Of a stretch of DNA of 32,332 bases, positions 1 through 8,722 are shown piece by piece. The DNA lies in contig JAGFJJ010000012.1 of NCBI GenBank assembly GCA_024102815.1, positions 1 through 32,332 of the forward strand, given 5' to 3'. The stretch's first letter is position 1. Each line of letters begins with the position of its first letter. The position numbers and the translations under genes were made by a program. Origin of the DNA: Phycisphaerae bacterium. GTDB lineage: Bacteria; Planctomycetota; Phycisphaerae; UBA1845. The notes under the pieces were generated by a model. It was not told the origin of the DNA and made no database searches. It saw only the letters and a program-made list of their open reading frames with translations.

Positions 1-48
1 ACCATCCGTAACCGACAATCGAAATCAGCACGGGGGAAAGGGGGCGGT

Positions 49-789
49 GTGTCCCCGGCCCGCTCGCACGCCCGACCACAACGAATCAGCCCGTCTCATT
101 CGACAACTCATGAAATATGGCGGCTAGTGGTTGTCATCGCCCTGCTGGCGCTGACCAGCGCCGCGACGGTCGGACTGGCCTTCGCGGTCGGCGTGCGGGG
201 AACACAGGCTGCCTGGGTCTCTGCCGACCTCGATCACCAGCTGGCCGTCGACAGTCTTGTCGCGGTACTGCCAGAGCTCATGGCGTCCACCAAGAGAACG
301 GATCTGCACAAGAGTGGCCGTAGTGAGCAAGCGGTTGAACTGACCGTGGGTGCTTGTCAAGTGCATTGCCTGATCCGGCGCTCGCGTCCTTCGCTGTTTT
401 TGAATGCGCGCGGCCTCGGCGATGAAACCGAGATCAGGGGGCGGCTATCATCAATTGCGCGCGAGCGCGGCTGGTCTGCCGATAACATCGCGCTGCGCCC
501 TATTGCCGAGGCCCCTGGAGAGAATGCGCTCCCCCTCTATTTGTGGTTTGACCAACTGAACAAGCCCCAGGAGCCGGGCGAGATTTTCCCGTTGGAGGAT
601 GAGCTCAACCCTGGGGACGGGGACGCTTCACGGGAAAGCTGGTCTGACGTGATCAGCTTCTGGGAGGAAAACGAGCGTACGGTGCGGCTCCATGTTCAAA
701 CGCGCTGTGGTTCCGGCAGACACAAGTGGTTTCTTGTTGCAGACGTGTCAAACGAGAGTGTGGAGATTCGCTACCGAACACGGGTTTGA
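49..789 (+). CDS. Unrecognised single-pass membrane protein at the head of a T2SS gene group
   Basis: I do not recognise this 246-residue protein. A basic N-terminus (residues 1-25) leads into one hydrophobic segment at about residues 26-48 and then a soluble, presumably periplasmic domain rich in charged residues. No prepilin peptidase site is visible. Its stop is one base before the ATG of the GspC-like gene, so it belongs to the same operon. Its position would suit a GspK-like minor pseudopilin, but it is short for that family, so the name is not justified. The GTG at 49 follows a purine-rich G/A stretch at 31-44. The frame is open back to base 1, so the true start may lie outside the window. 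Another frame runs from base 2 to a TAG at 125-127 and could be the end of an upstream gene; in that case GTG 127 would be an alternative start. Confidence 0.5.
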   Translation: MSPARSHARPQRISPSHSTTHEIWRLVVVIALLALTSAATVGLAFAVGVRGTQAAWVSADLDHQLAVDSLVAVLPELMASTKRTDLHKSGRSEQAVELTVGACQVHCLIRRSRPSLFLNARGLGDETEIRGRLSSIARERGWSADNIALRPIAEAPGENALPLYLWFDQLNKPQEPGEIFPLEDELNPGDGDASRESWSDVISFWEENERTVRLHVQTRCGSGRHKWFLVADVSNESVEIRYRTRV

Positions 790-790
790 C

Positions 791-1315
791 ATGGCGACTG
801 TTCACCCGCAAACCATCTGCCGATTACTCCGCGCGGTCCAGGTACTACTCCTGCTCGCCTGTATCGCGACACTACTGGACATTGCATTTGCGCAGGGCCC
901 CGATGAAGCTGACGCACGGGCACTCGCCCTCCCCCAGGCGCCGGCTTCCCAACCGCCTGAACCGCCCGTTCAGGGAATTGAGTCGTTTTCTCCCCTGTGG
1001 GAAAGAGACCTTCGCCAAGTTCTCAAGGAGCTTCCCCCCCCTCCGCCAAGAGCTGAGCCGAAGCCACCGCCTCCGCCGCCAGTACGGCTTCCGCAGCTCC
1101 TTGCCACGTTTGTGGAGGACAACAGGCACTGGGGACTGTTCGTCGACGAATCCGGCAAACGGCGCGTCCGGCCTTCAGGTGCAGTGCTTGATCAGTTCAC
1201 GATCATTGAGATAACGCCGGGCAAAGCAAGAATCCAAACAGGGAGTTCGACGTTCGAAATCGAAGTGCCCAAACGACTCACACCCCGCAACCGCAGTGCA
1301 ATTCGACGTGGATGA
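791..1315 (+). CDS. GspC-like type II secretion protein (membrane anchor, Pro-rich linker, HR-type domain)
   Basis: The product is 174 residues. A hydrophobic anchor lies at about residues 14-33. A proline-rich linker at about 60-99 contains two polyproline runs. A small beta-rich domain at about 100-160 resembles the homology region of GspC/PilP proteins. In T2SS, GspC joins the inner-membrane platform (GspL, GspM) to the outer-membrane secretin. An open frame begins upstream at 692, but the ATG at 791 is preferred because it falls one base after the preceding stop and puts the anchor at the N-terminus. The gspL-like gene follows after six bases. No PDZ domain is present, so the protein is nearer to PilP or the short GspC forms. 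The call rests on architecture and neighbours more than on sequence identity. Confidence 0.6.
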   Translation: MATVHPQTICRLLRAVQVLLLLACIATLLDIAFAQGPDEADARALALPQAPASQPPEPPVQGIESFSPLWERDLRQVLKELPPPPPRAEPKPPPPPPVRLPQLLATFVEDNRHWGLFVDESGKRRVRPSGAVLDQFTIIEITPGKARIQTGSSTFEIEVPKRLTPRNRSAIRRG

Positions 1316-1321
1316 TCCCTC

Positions 1322-2650
1322 ATGAACGACACGGCCACAATCATCATCACGTCTGAGCGCAGCTTCGTCGTCCAGAGCTCAACGGAGGCCGACCGTGAGT
1401 TCAACGTTTTCACGTGCCCCGTCGGCTCAGCACTGATGCCCCAGGAAATGGGGGACTTAGTCAATCTTGCGGACCAATTGGCCGGCTTTTTGCGAGCTGA
1501 AGTCCCTCACGTTCAAAACGCGATTCTGGTCGTACCGAGCGGCTGGTGCTTCTCGCAAGTGTTGCATCGATCCGACGCCCAGGATTCCCGGGCCGCGATC
1601 TTCGAGTTTGAATCCCTTGTACCGGCCGAACTCGAGAAACTGACCTGCGTCGCCGCCGCAATCTCGGACGATGAAATCGCCGTAAGTGCTGTATTCACCG
1701 AGCCGTTGCGCGAGTTCCTTGACCGCCTGGAGACCGCGTTCGCTCAAATTACGTCCCTGGTTCCCGAGCCGCTGTGTCTACTGCAGCATCTGCGAGGCTC
1801 CGATGCAGCCAATGGCGTCCTCGTAGTCGACACAATCCGCAACGTAACGATATTGCCTACCCCCTCCGCGATCTCATCCCGTCTGACCGAAGGAACCAGC
1901 GACTGCAGCTTTGCTGACCAGGATTGCTTGTTCTTGTCAGAGATTTCCCATCCATTTGAAATCTACCCGCTTGGCGATAACGCCCTCCCGGACGTCTTCG
2001 GACGCCTTCGTCCCGCGCCCATTGGTGGAGCCGCGGTCCCGAATGGCGATTCGTATATGCGTCTGCTGGCCGATGCCGTACACGTTCACGGGCACGCATG
2101 TGACCTTCGCAAGGGCCGGTTGCGCTCACCCGCCCGCTTCGCTCAAGCCGCCAAGCAGGCGATAAATACCGCGTGGCTCGTCGTTGTCCTTCTTCTACTG
2201 CTGTCGATTCGAAGCGGATTGACGGCCACCCGTTACCGGTCGGCGACCGAGCGCAATTCGATAGCGCAGACTCAGCTCCTTGAAGAAGCCTTTGGCGCCA
2301 CATTCCGATCCCCTGTTCCCGCAATGCAGATTCGTTCCGAGCTCAACCGGCTTAAGGCCCTTACCGATTTGCGGGCCTTGCCTCAAGCGCCGCTCGGCAA
2401 CTTGGCGCTCCTGGGTCTGTTCAGGGACGTCGCGGACCGAATACCGGAACAGGCGAAAATACAGATCGATGAGATCGCTGTCGAACGAGACCGCCTGCAA
2501 ATCATGGGGCAAACAACCTCACACGAGGACACGGGGAAACTCGTCGCGAGTATTAACGAGTCGGAGACGATCATTCTTGAACCACCCCAGTCACGCCTGC
2601 GAAACGACGGAACCGTGGAGTTCCGACTCGCGGGACATCGGAAAGAGTAG
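1322..2650 (+). CDS. GspL-like type II secretion assembly protein
   Basis: This 442-residue protein has the GspL layout, which corresponds to a PilM-PilN fusion. A cytoplasmic actin-like domain spans about residues 1-270. One membrane segment lies at about 283-298. A coiled, alpha-helical stretch follows, and then a ferredoxin-like periplasmic domain at about 360-442. GspL binds the secretion ATPase GspE in the cytoplasm and GspM and GspC in the membrane. The N-terminal half is strongly diverged, and I cannot point to nucleotide-binding residues, which fits the degenerate fold of this family. The ATG at 1322 is six bases after the GspC-like stop, and a GspM-like gene follows after four bases, so C-L-M order and translational coupling support the assignment. 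Confidence 0.7.
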   Translation: MNDTATIIITSERSFVVQSSTEADREFNVFTCPVGSALMPQEMGDLVNLADQLAGFLRAEVPHVQNAILVVPSGWCFSQVLHRSDAQDSRAAIFEFESLVPAELEKLTCVAAAISDDEIAVSAVFTEPLREFLDRLETAFAQITSLVPEPLCLLQHLRGSDAANGVLVVDTIRNVTILPTPSAISSRLTEGTSDCSFADQDCLFLSEISHPFEIYPLGDNALPDVFGRLRPAPIGGAAVPNGDSYMRLLADAVHVHGHACDLRKGRLRSPARFAQAAKQAINTAWLVVVLLLLLSIRSGLTATRYRSATERNSIAQTQLLEEAFGATFRSPVPAMQIRSELNRLKALTDLRALPQAPLGNLALLGLFRDVADRIPEQAKIQIDEIAVERDRLQIMGQTTSHEDTGKLVASINESETIILEPPQSRLRNDGTVEFRLAGHRKE

Positions 2651-2654
2651 GATC

Positions 2655-3188
2655 ATGATGTCTGGCTCAATGACCCGCCGCGGACCGCATATTGCACTCT
2701 TCGCAATGATCGCACTCTCGCTTACGACCTACCTAGTGCTTTATCGCCTTGCTTCGCAGGCCCGCGCGGAATATATGTCGTCCGTCAGCCGAACGGCGCA
2801 GGCACAACGGGATGTGTTGGAAATGCGCCGCCTGCGTGCCGCTCCCCAGTTGGCGGTCGAACGACAGCGACCCAATGATGAACTGCTCACACAGATACAG
2901 GTAGCTGCCCAGTTCGCGCGGATCAGGTCCGATCAGTGGATTCGCAACGAGCCCAAAGGCGCGATCCGCCAGGGAACCTCCAATTACATGCGCCTCCAGA
3001 CGCAGGTCTCGCTACAACACATTACCTTGCGACAGCTCGTGCAATTCTGCCACCGGATGACCGTCGATGATCCGGCGCTGCATGTCGATTCACTGCGCTG
3101 CAAAGCATCCAGTGGTTCACAGAGCGCCGTTTGGGACGTGGAACTCGTCATCGGGTACTTGATCTACGCCCCGTGTGGACGGCCCTGA
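2655..3188 (+). CDS. GspM/PilO-like type II secretion assembly protein
   Basis: The 177-residue product has a short basic N-terminus, a single hydrophobic helix at about residues 13-32, a coiled-coil-like stretch at about 35-80 and a C-terminal domain of alternating strands and helices that fits the ferredoxin-like fold of GspM/PilO. Such proteins pair with GspL in the inner-membrane platform. The frame is open back to 2280 inside the gspL-like gene. The ATG at 2655 is chosen because it lies four bases after the gspL-like stop, follows a purine-rich GGAAAGAG, and starts just before the helix; ATG 2658 is the next codon. It is the last gene of the operon, and 252 bases without a gene follow it. 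Confidence 0.6.
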   Translation: MMSGSMTRRGPHIALFAMIALSLTTYLVLYRLASQARAEYMSSVSRTAQAQRDVLEMRRLRAAPQLAVERQRPNDELLTQIQVAAQFARIRSDQWIRNEPKGAIRQGTSNYMRLQTQVSLQHITLRQLVQFCHRMTVDDPALHVDSLRCKASSGSQSAVWDVELVIGYLIYAPCGRP

Positions 3189-3430
3189 CTCTAAACTCTG
3201 GTGAAGTCGGGAAGGAACCTACCTCTTGAACCGGGGTGGCGGGAAATCTCCAGCGTGTGTTCCCACTGCCACAGCATTGGGTGGGTCACCTACCGATGAT
3301 TTGTCCTGCTACGCTTAAGTGACTGCATCGCCCAGCCGAAAAACATGCAGTTGCAGGAGCCCTGCTTCAAGCCCCCCGGCGTTTGCCGTGTCGGCAAGGG
3401 TACTGCAGTCAAAGGCCGCATTGGCAAGGC

Positions 3431-3435
3431 AGGAA
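3431..3435 (+). promoter_or_regulatory. Ribosome binding site that decides the start of the VWA/TSP3 gene
   Basis: AGGAA lies five bases before the ATG at 3441. The longer frame starting at ATG 3345 has no such site, and its first 32 residues do not resemble a signal peptide, whereas the ATG at 3441 opens directly into one. Confidence 0.55.
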
Positions 3436-3440
3436 CGATC

Positions 3441-6400
3441 ATGGGCAATCGACTTAGCCGTGTCCCTCCGACTTTGCTCGCCGTCGCACTCATTGGATCC
3501 TTCCTTGGAGCGACCGTTTGGATGGCAGATCCGTTTCGAGCCCGCGCGGGCGGGTTCCCCGAGTTCGAATCCTACCCCGACAGTTACGTCGCCGACCCCG
3601 AAGACCCGTCCGGTGGAGGCGGACCGATTGCCCCGAACGTCGAGACGGCAGTCGTTTTCGTGATCGACAGCTCGGACTCTATGTCACCCCGCGTCGGCCC
3701 CTCCTATTTTGACCTCGCGCGAGACGCTCTGGTTCGATTTCTCGGACGTCCGCACATTCCGGCCGACGGCACACTGATGATTGGAATTGTTCAAAACGCC
3801 CCCGTGAATGCGGCGGACCATTTCCCGCTGGTTGACTTTTTTCCGCTGCACGTTTCCGACGAAGAATGGCGCGCCACGGTCCGCAGTCTCTTGGCCCGCA
3901 TGGAGCCGACCCAACACGCGTCTGCCGGCCTGTTGGAATCGGGAATCCACCGTGCCTACAAGTGGCTCGCGCTCCTCGACCCCGGCGTCGATCGACACAT
4001 CGTGCTGCTGACAACGGGCGAGTACCGCTTCCCATGCAGTTTCACGACGATATCGCCCGGCGATGATGATGTTCCCTATACCTGCCCACCTGTTGAATAT
4101 GTGCGCGAATTCGATGATGCGGATGAAGACTGGGATGCAATTGTCGGAAACTGCTCAGGGTTCGGCGGCCCTCAACATCCCTGCACCTTTGACGCGAGTC
4201 TCACCTGTAACTGCAACCGCGCCTGCGCCATTCGGTACCAGGCCTGGAAGGCCCGCCAGGCCGGTATGACCGTCTCAGCCGTGCGACTTGGGCCCGACTG
4301 GGACCGTTCGGATCCGGACAATGACTTGGCCAACTGTCCGGGGGCGGCTGGAGAGGAATCGTCCTGTGACGCCGAGCAAGCGGTACCCTTGCCCTATCGT
4401 GACCACCTCCTGCGTCAGCTCGTCAACCAGTCCTTTCAGAATGGCACTTGGGTTGAAACTCAGGCATGTGACGGCACACCGATCGGCAAATACGCCCGTC
4501 TGAACCCGTTCTTCTGCCCCTATTGCTATGAGGAGAAGAAGCCCGTCGGATCGCCGGAGATTCTTGACCAGATTCTCGCCGGCTGGCTCTGCGAATGGCT
4601 CCTACCGGAAGGAATCTGCGACGAGTTCAACCCCGTCTCCGGTGATGAGGATTGCGACGGTATCCATGACGTATGCGATATTTGCTACCAATGGCAGACC
4701 CCCGACGGTAGGGACTGCAACCGGGATGGCGTGGGAGACTTCTGCCAGCTCGCTGGGGGCACCGACGAGGACGGCGACGGGTTGCCTGACGACCTGGACG
4801 AGTGCGCCGGAGGCGACGATTGCCTGATCGCGGAGTGGCGGGAAATCGCCGGCTGCGGCATACGGGGCCTGCCGGACCGCCCGGAATGCAACTGCGACTG
4901 CGACAACAACGGAATCGACGACCTCTGCAGCGCCGCGCAACAGATTACCGACCTCAGCACCTGCGACGAGTCCAACCCCGACCGGCCCGACGTCTGCGAC
5001 GGGATCCCCGATGTTTGTAACGCGCGAGCACAGGTTGGTGAAGATGACGATACGCTCTACCTCGAAGATTTCAGTACCGCGGGTCCCCAGAACCCTGATG
5101 AGTGGCAGCTTACCGACGATGACGGCAGCGGAAATCTGATCGATCAATCCCAAGTCGATCCTTTCGATAGGAAAGCATGGTGGCTTTACCCCGCTGACAA
5201 GCCTTCGACGCGCAAGCATGCTCGGCTTGTTCAAGATCCCAACGACCAGGGAATAGTACTGGAGCTATCCCAAGACACGACCCAGGCCACGAATGGTTCA
5301 TACCGCTGGTTCGTCGAAGGCCCCGGTATCCGACTCCCCGAGGAAACCATGTGCGAATGGACGGCCAATGAGTGCGAATCGAGCTCGTGCGGCAAGGTCG
5401 ATCCCGGGGAATGGGGCGTCATCTCGGTCGACTTCGAACTCTACATCGACAACTCACTCGGCGGTACGACCTACGATCTCTACATCATGGAACCCTGTGT
5501 GCAGGATGAGGAGTTCGCCAAGCGCGCCCACTTGCGATTCGAGGACGACCCGGCCGACCCGGACGCGGGGATCATCTACTTCGAGCAGTTTGCCTACGGC
5601 GGATGGCAATTCGAAGACGCCGGCTTCGCAAACACCGGTCTCACGTATCCTGAGAACGAGTGGTTTCGGCTCCGGCTCGTCTTCGATCGCTCGCTCCACT
5701 ACGCCGTGAGCGAAGAAATCTGCTGCGGGACGCAACGACTCGCCCGATGGACGTCACCATATGCTGCGGATGCCGTTGCCCTGCACGTGTTTTCCAGCTT
5801 GGACGATACCGTTCCTGCCTCGAGGTTTTTCTCCGAGTTGGGTCCGCCGCGCAAAAATGTCAACCGCGGCGTGCAGGTGCGCCTGGAGAGCAACAACCAG
5901 AGCTGCGACTGTAGTCAATATGGTCGGGACACGTCAGGCTACGATCACATACTACATACGGTCGACGGATTTTCACTTCCGAATCTCACAGATGACCGCA
6001 TCGCCGCTCAATTGCGTGGAGAGATATGTGGCAATTGGTCCGACGGTCAGTTTGATTGCATTGGTCAATTTGACCCCTTTACAGAGGAAAGCACCATCCA
6101 GGAGTGCTGGGTGGACGCTGACCCATTGGTCCGTACTTGGCTGAGAGAACATTGCGCCAACTGGAAACTCCCCGATTTTGTTGAACACGAGCAGGTTTGC
6201 TATCCTGGAGCTCCCGATGAGCACGACATTTCTTGTGACATTCCCGACTGCGAAGACAATTGCCCGGGGATTCGCAATCCGTGGCAGCGTGACTCCGACC
6301 TCGATGGATGGGGCGACGCCTGCGATGGGTACTGGGGTAAATGGGACAAAGATCCGTCTCAAACGCAATTTGACGGCGTCTGGGGCATGTTTGACAACTG

Positions 6401-6713
6401 CCCCGGACATTACAACCCGGCGAGGCCTTACCGTACGGGCTCGGTTGAATGTGCCGACAACTACTGGGGATTGCCGGACGGCTACATGTGGCAGCCGGAC
6501 AGCGACTGCGACGGCATAGGGGATGAATGCGACCAGCCGAGCGGAAACGGAGGCTGCCTGGAATCCTGCTGTGGACCCTCTGGCCTGAATCTAGAGCACT
6601 TCTCTTTTTTCTGTAGCGGTTTTGCCGATATTCCTTTCGCCAGGATGGCGGGAGGACTTACGCATGAGGCCTTATTCGATGGACCTGCGGGAGCGGGTGG
6701 TGGCGGCGTGTGA
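3441..6713 (+). CDS. Secreted VWA / thrombospondin-type-3 repeat protein, 5' part, cut off by an IS630 element
   Basis: Residues 1-37 are a signal peptide (basic start, hydrophobic core at about 10-27). A von Willebrand A domain follows, with its metal-site motif DSSDS at residues 76-80 and the domain running to about 290. Next come cysteine- and Asp-rich TSP3-type calcium motifs (for example DEDCDGIHDVCD near base 4645 and DEDGDGLPDDLD near 4765). A jelly-roll/LamG-like domain is encoded at about 5055-5985, and more TSP3 motifs at about 6240-6540. The native sequence stops at codon 1051 (CTA, 6591-6593); the last 40 codons are read from the inserted element. The 3' part continues at 7619 in a different frame. 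The intact protein would have been about 1371 residues, probably a surface or secreted adhesion-type protein. Whether the truncated form is made is unknown. Confidence 0.75.
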   Translation: MGNRLSRVPPTLLAVALIGSFLGATVWMADPFRARAGGFPEFESYPDSYVADPEDPSGGGGPIAPNVETAVVFVIDSSDSMSPRVGPSYFDLARDALVRFLGRPHIPADGTLMIGIVQNAPVNAADHFPLVDFFPLHVSDEEWRATVRSLLARMEPTQHASAGLLESGIHRAYKWLALLDPGVDRHIVLLTTGEYRFPCSFTTISPGDDDVPYTCPPVEYVREFDDADEDWDAIVGNCSGFGGPQHPCTFDASLTCNCNRACAIRYQAWKARQAGMTVSAVRLGPDWDRSDPDNDLANCPGAAGEESSCDAEQAVPLPYRDHLLRQLVNQSFQNGTWVETQACDGTPIGKYARLNPFFCPYCYEEKKPVGSPEILDQILAGWLCEWLLPEGICDEFNPVSGDEDCDGIHDVCDICYQWQTPDGRDCNRDGVGDFCQLAGGTDEDGDGLPDDLDECAGGDDCLIAEWREIAGCGIRGLPDRPECNCDCDNNGIDDLCSAAQQITDLSTCDESNPDRPDVCDGIPDVCNARAQVGEDDDTLYLEDFSTAGPQNPDEWQLTDDDGSGNLIDQSQVDPFDRKAWWLYPADKPSTRKHARLVQDPNDQGIVLELSQDTTQATNGSYRWFVEGPGIRLPEETMCEWTANECESSSCGKVDPGEWGVISVDFELYIDNSLGGTTYDLYIMEPCVQDEEFAKRAHLRFEDDPADPDAGIIYFEQFAYGGWQFEDAGFANTGLTYPENEWFRLRLVFDRSLHYAVSEEICCGTQRLARWTSPYAADAVALHVFSSLDDTVPASRFFSELGPPRKNVNRGVQVRLESNNQSCDCSQYGRDTSGYDHILHTVDGFSLPNLTDDRIAAQLRGEICGNWSDGQFDCIGQFDPFTEESTIQECWVDADPLVRTWLREHCANWKLPDFVEHEQVCYPGAPDEHDISCDIPDCEDNCPGIRNPWQRDSDLDGWGDACDGYWGKWDKDPSQTQFDGVWGMFDNCPGHYNPARPYRTGSVECADNYWGLPDGYMWQPDSDCDGIGDECDQPSGNGGCLESCCGPSGLNLEHFSFFCSGFADIPFARMAGGLTHEALFDGPAGAGGGGV
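6594..6619. repeat. Left terminal inverted repeat of the IS630 element
   Basis: It begins GAGCACTTCTC and contains TGTAGCGG, and pairs with the reverse complement of 7591-7616 at 22 of 26 positions. Confidence 0.88.
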
Positions 6714-7038
6714 CGCGCGGGATGGGTCGCGGGAGGCGATTGCGCGGCGGTTCGGAGTCAGTACGGCGTGGATTCGCCGGTTGCTGCAGCGGCGTCGGGA
6801 AACCGGCTCGATTGCCGCCTTGCCGCAACGGGCGGGGCGTAAGCGCGGGCTGGACGACGGGCAGATGAAGAAGTTGAAAGCCTGGGTGGCCAAGCATCCG
6901 GACGCGACGCTGGCGGAGATCAAGGCGGGCATGGGATTGTCCCTGAGCATTGCCGCGATCGATCGCGCGGTGAAGGTGCTGGGACTGACGCTCAAAAAAA
7001 GTCGCTCTGCGCGGCGGAGCAGAAACGTAGGAGGATAA
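6664..7038 (+). CDS. IS630-family transposase, OrfA (DNA-binding part)
   Basis: The 124-residue product contains the N-terminal helix-turn-helix pair of IS630/Tc1-type transposases. It starts MRPYSMDLRERVV, has the recognition-helix pattern FGVSTAWIRRLLQR at about residues 30-43, and a second winged-helix region at about 60-108. The frame is open upstream, but the ATG at 6664 matches the usual MxxYSxDLRxRVV start of the family. The seven-A run at 6994-7000 lies near the 3' end. In the -1 frame after that run the sequence continues as a basic linker into OrfB, so a fused transposase (6664-7604) is the likely active product, while unshifted translation ends at 7038. Confidence 0.9.
   Translation: MRPYSMDLRERVVAACDARDGSREAIARRFGVSTAWIRRLLQRRRETGSIAALPQRAGRKRGLDDGQMKKLKAWVAKHPDATLAEIKAGMGLSLSIAAIDRAVKVLGLTLKKSRSARRSRNVGG
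6994..7000 (+). other. Seven-A slippage site between orfA and orfB
   Basis: The zero frame reads AAA AAA AGT. A -1 shift here gives a typical basic linker that runs into the DDE domain with no stop. The site suits programmed -1 frameshifting or polymerase slippage; it does not form a perfect X XXY YYZ heptamer in the zero frame. Confidence 0.7.
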
Positions 7039-7076
7039 AGGACGAGCGTCGGCGCTGGCGAGAGTCGATCGCCGAG

Positions 7077-7604
7077 GTGGATCCGTCCAAGCTGGTCTTC
7101 CTCGACGAATCGGGGGCCAAAACGAACATGACGCGGCTGCGCGGTCGCGCCCCGCGTGGCGAGCGGGTCATCGATCATGTGCCTGCCGGATGCTGGCACA
7201 CCACGACCATGCTGGCGGCGCTGCGCATCGACCGGGTGGAAGCTCCCTTGGTGATCGCCGGATCGATGGATTCCCTGGTGTTCAAGGGCTACGTCGAGCA
7301 GATGCTCGTGAAGACCCTGGGCGAGGGCGACGTGGTGGTGATGGACAACTTGTCTCCCCACAAGTGCGCGGGTGTGCAGGAGGCAATCGAAGCCGTCGGG
7401 GCATCGGTGCGCTACCTGCCACCCTATTCCCCGGACTTCACCCCCATCGAACCGATGTGGTCCAAGGTGAAGCAGAGCCTCCGCTCCGCCGCAGCCCGAA
7501 CACCGGACGATCTGCTCACCGCCATCGGACACGCATTACGCTGCGTGACCCCCGACGACTGCCGGGGCCTTTTTGATGGGTACGGATATGCCGCTACACA
7601 ATAA
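7077..7604 (+). CDS. IS630-family transposase, OrfB (DDE endonuclease domain)
   Basis: This is the catalytic half of the transposase, 175 residues when counted from the GTG at 7077. The acidic triad is visible: Asp in FLDESGAKT (residues 7-15), Asp in VVMDNLSPHK near residue 91, and Glu in PDFTPIEPMWSKVK near residue 125. The coding frame is open upstream to the seven-A run, so the protein is probably made mainly as the frameshift fusion with OrfA rather than from the GTG. The stop at 7602-7604 lies inside the right inverted repeat, which is common in compact IS630 elements. No inactivating change is seen. Confidence 0.9.
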   Translation: MDPSKLVFLDESGAKTNMTRLRGRAPRGERVIDHVPAGCWHTTTMLAALRIDRVEAPLVIAGSMDSLVFKGYVEQMLVKTLGEGDVVVMDNLSPHKCAGVQEAIEAVGASVRYLPPYSPDFTPIEPMWSKVKQSLRSAAARTPDDLLTAIGHALRCVTPDDCRGLFDGYGYAATQ

Positions 7605-7616
7605 AGGGAAATGCTC
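7591..7616. repeat. Right terminal inverted repeat of the IS630 element
   Basis: It ends GGGAAATGCTC and its reverse complement matches the left end at 22 of 26 positions. The TA at 7617-7618 is the duplicated target. Confidence 0.88.
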
Positions 7617-7618
7617 TA

Positions 7619-8584
<966 letters not shown>

Positions 8585-8722
8585 GTCTTGCGGGGGAATC
8601 AAGGACGTGCAGGCCGGTGCATGCGGCCGTTGTTCGCCGTGAAAGAATGTCGCGTTTCGCGTGCTTTCTGGAGTCCCTGGGACTCAGCAGATTGCAGGCC
8701 AAGTTTTTCGTGAGAAATCGTC

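Larger units (their letters stand above)
6594..7616 (+). mobile_element. IS630-family insertion sequence, 1023 bp, complete
   Basis: The element is bounded by imperfect 26-bp terminal inverted repeats (22 of 26 matching by hand alignment) and flanked by the dinucleotide TA at 6592-6593 and 7617-7618. The left site reads CTAG, the target known to be preferred by IS630. It encodes an HTH-type orfA and a DDE-type orfB in different frames joined by a run of seven A. Ends, frames and catalytic residues all look intact, so it may still be active. Removing 6594-7618 joins the two halves of the host gene in one frame, which fixes both ends to the base. Confidence 0.92.

Noticed and set aside
3189..3440. 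Possible riboswitch or structured RNA leader before the VWA/TSP3 gene
   Set aside because: The region has GC-rich patches and a near-palindrome around 3280-3296, but I could not fit the c-di-GMP or cobalamin riboswitch consensus to it.
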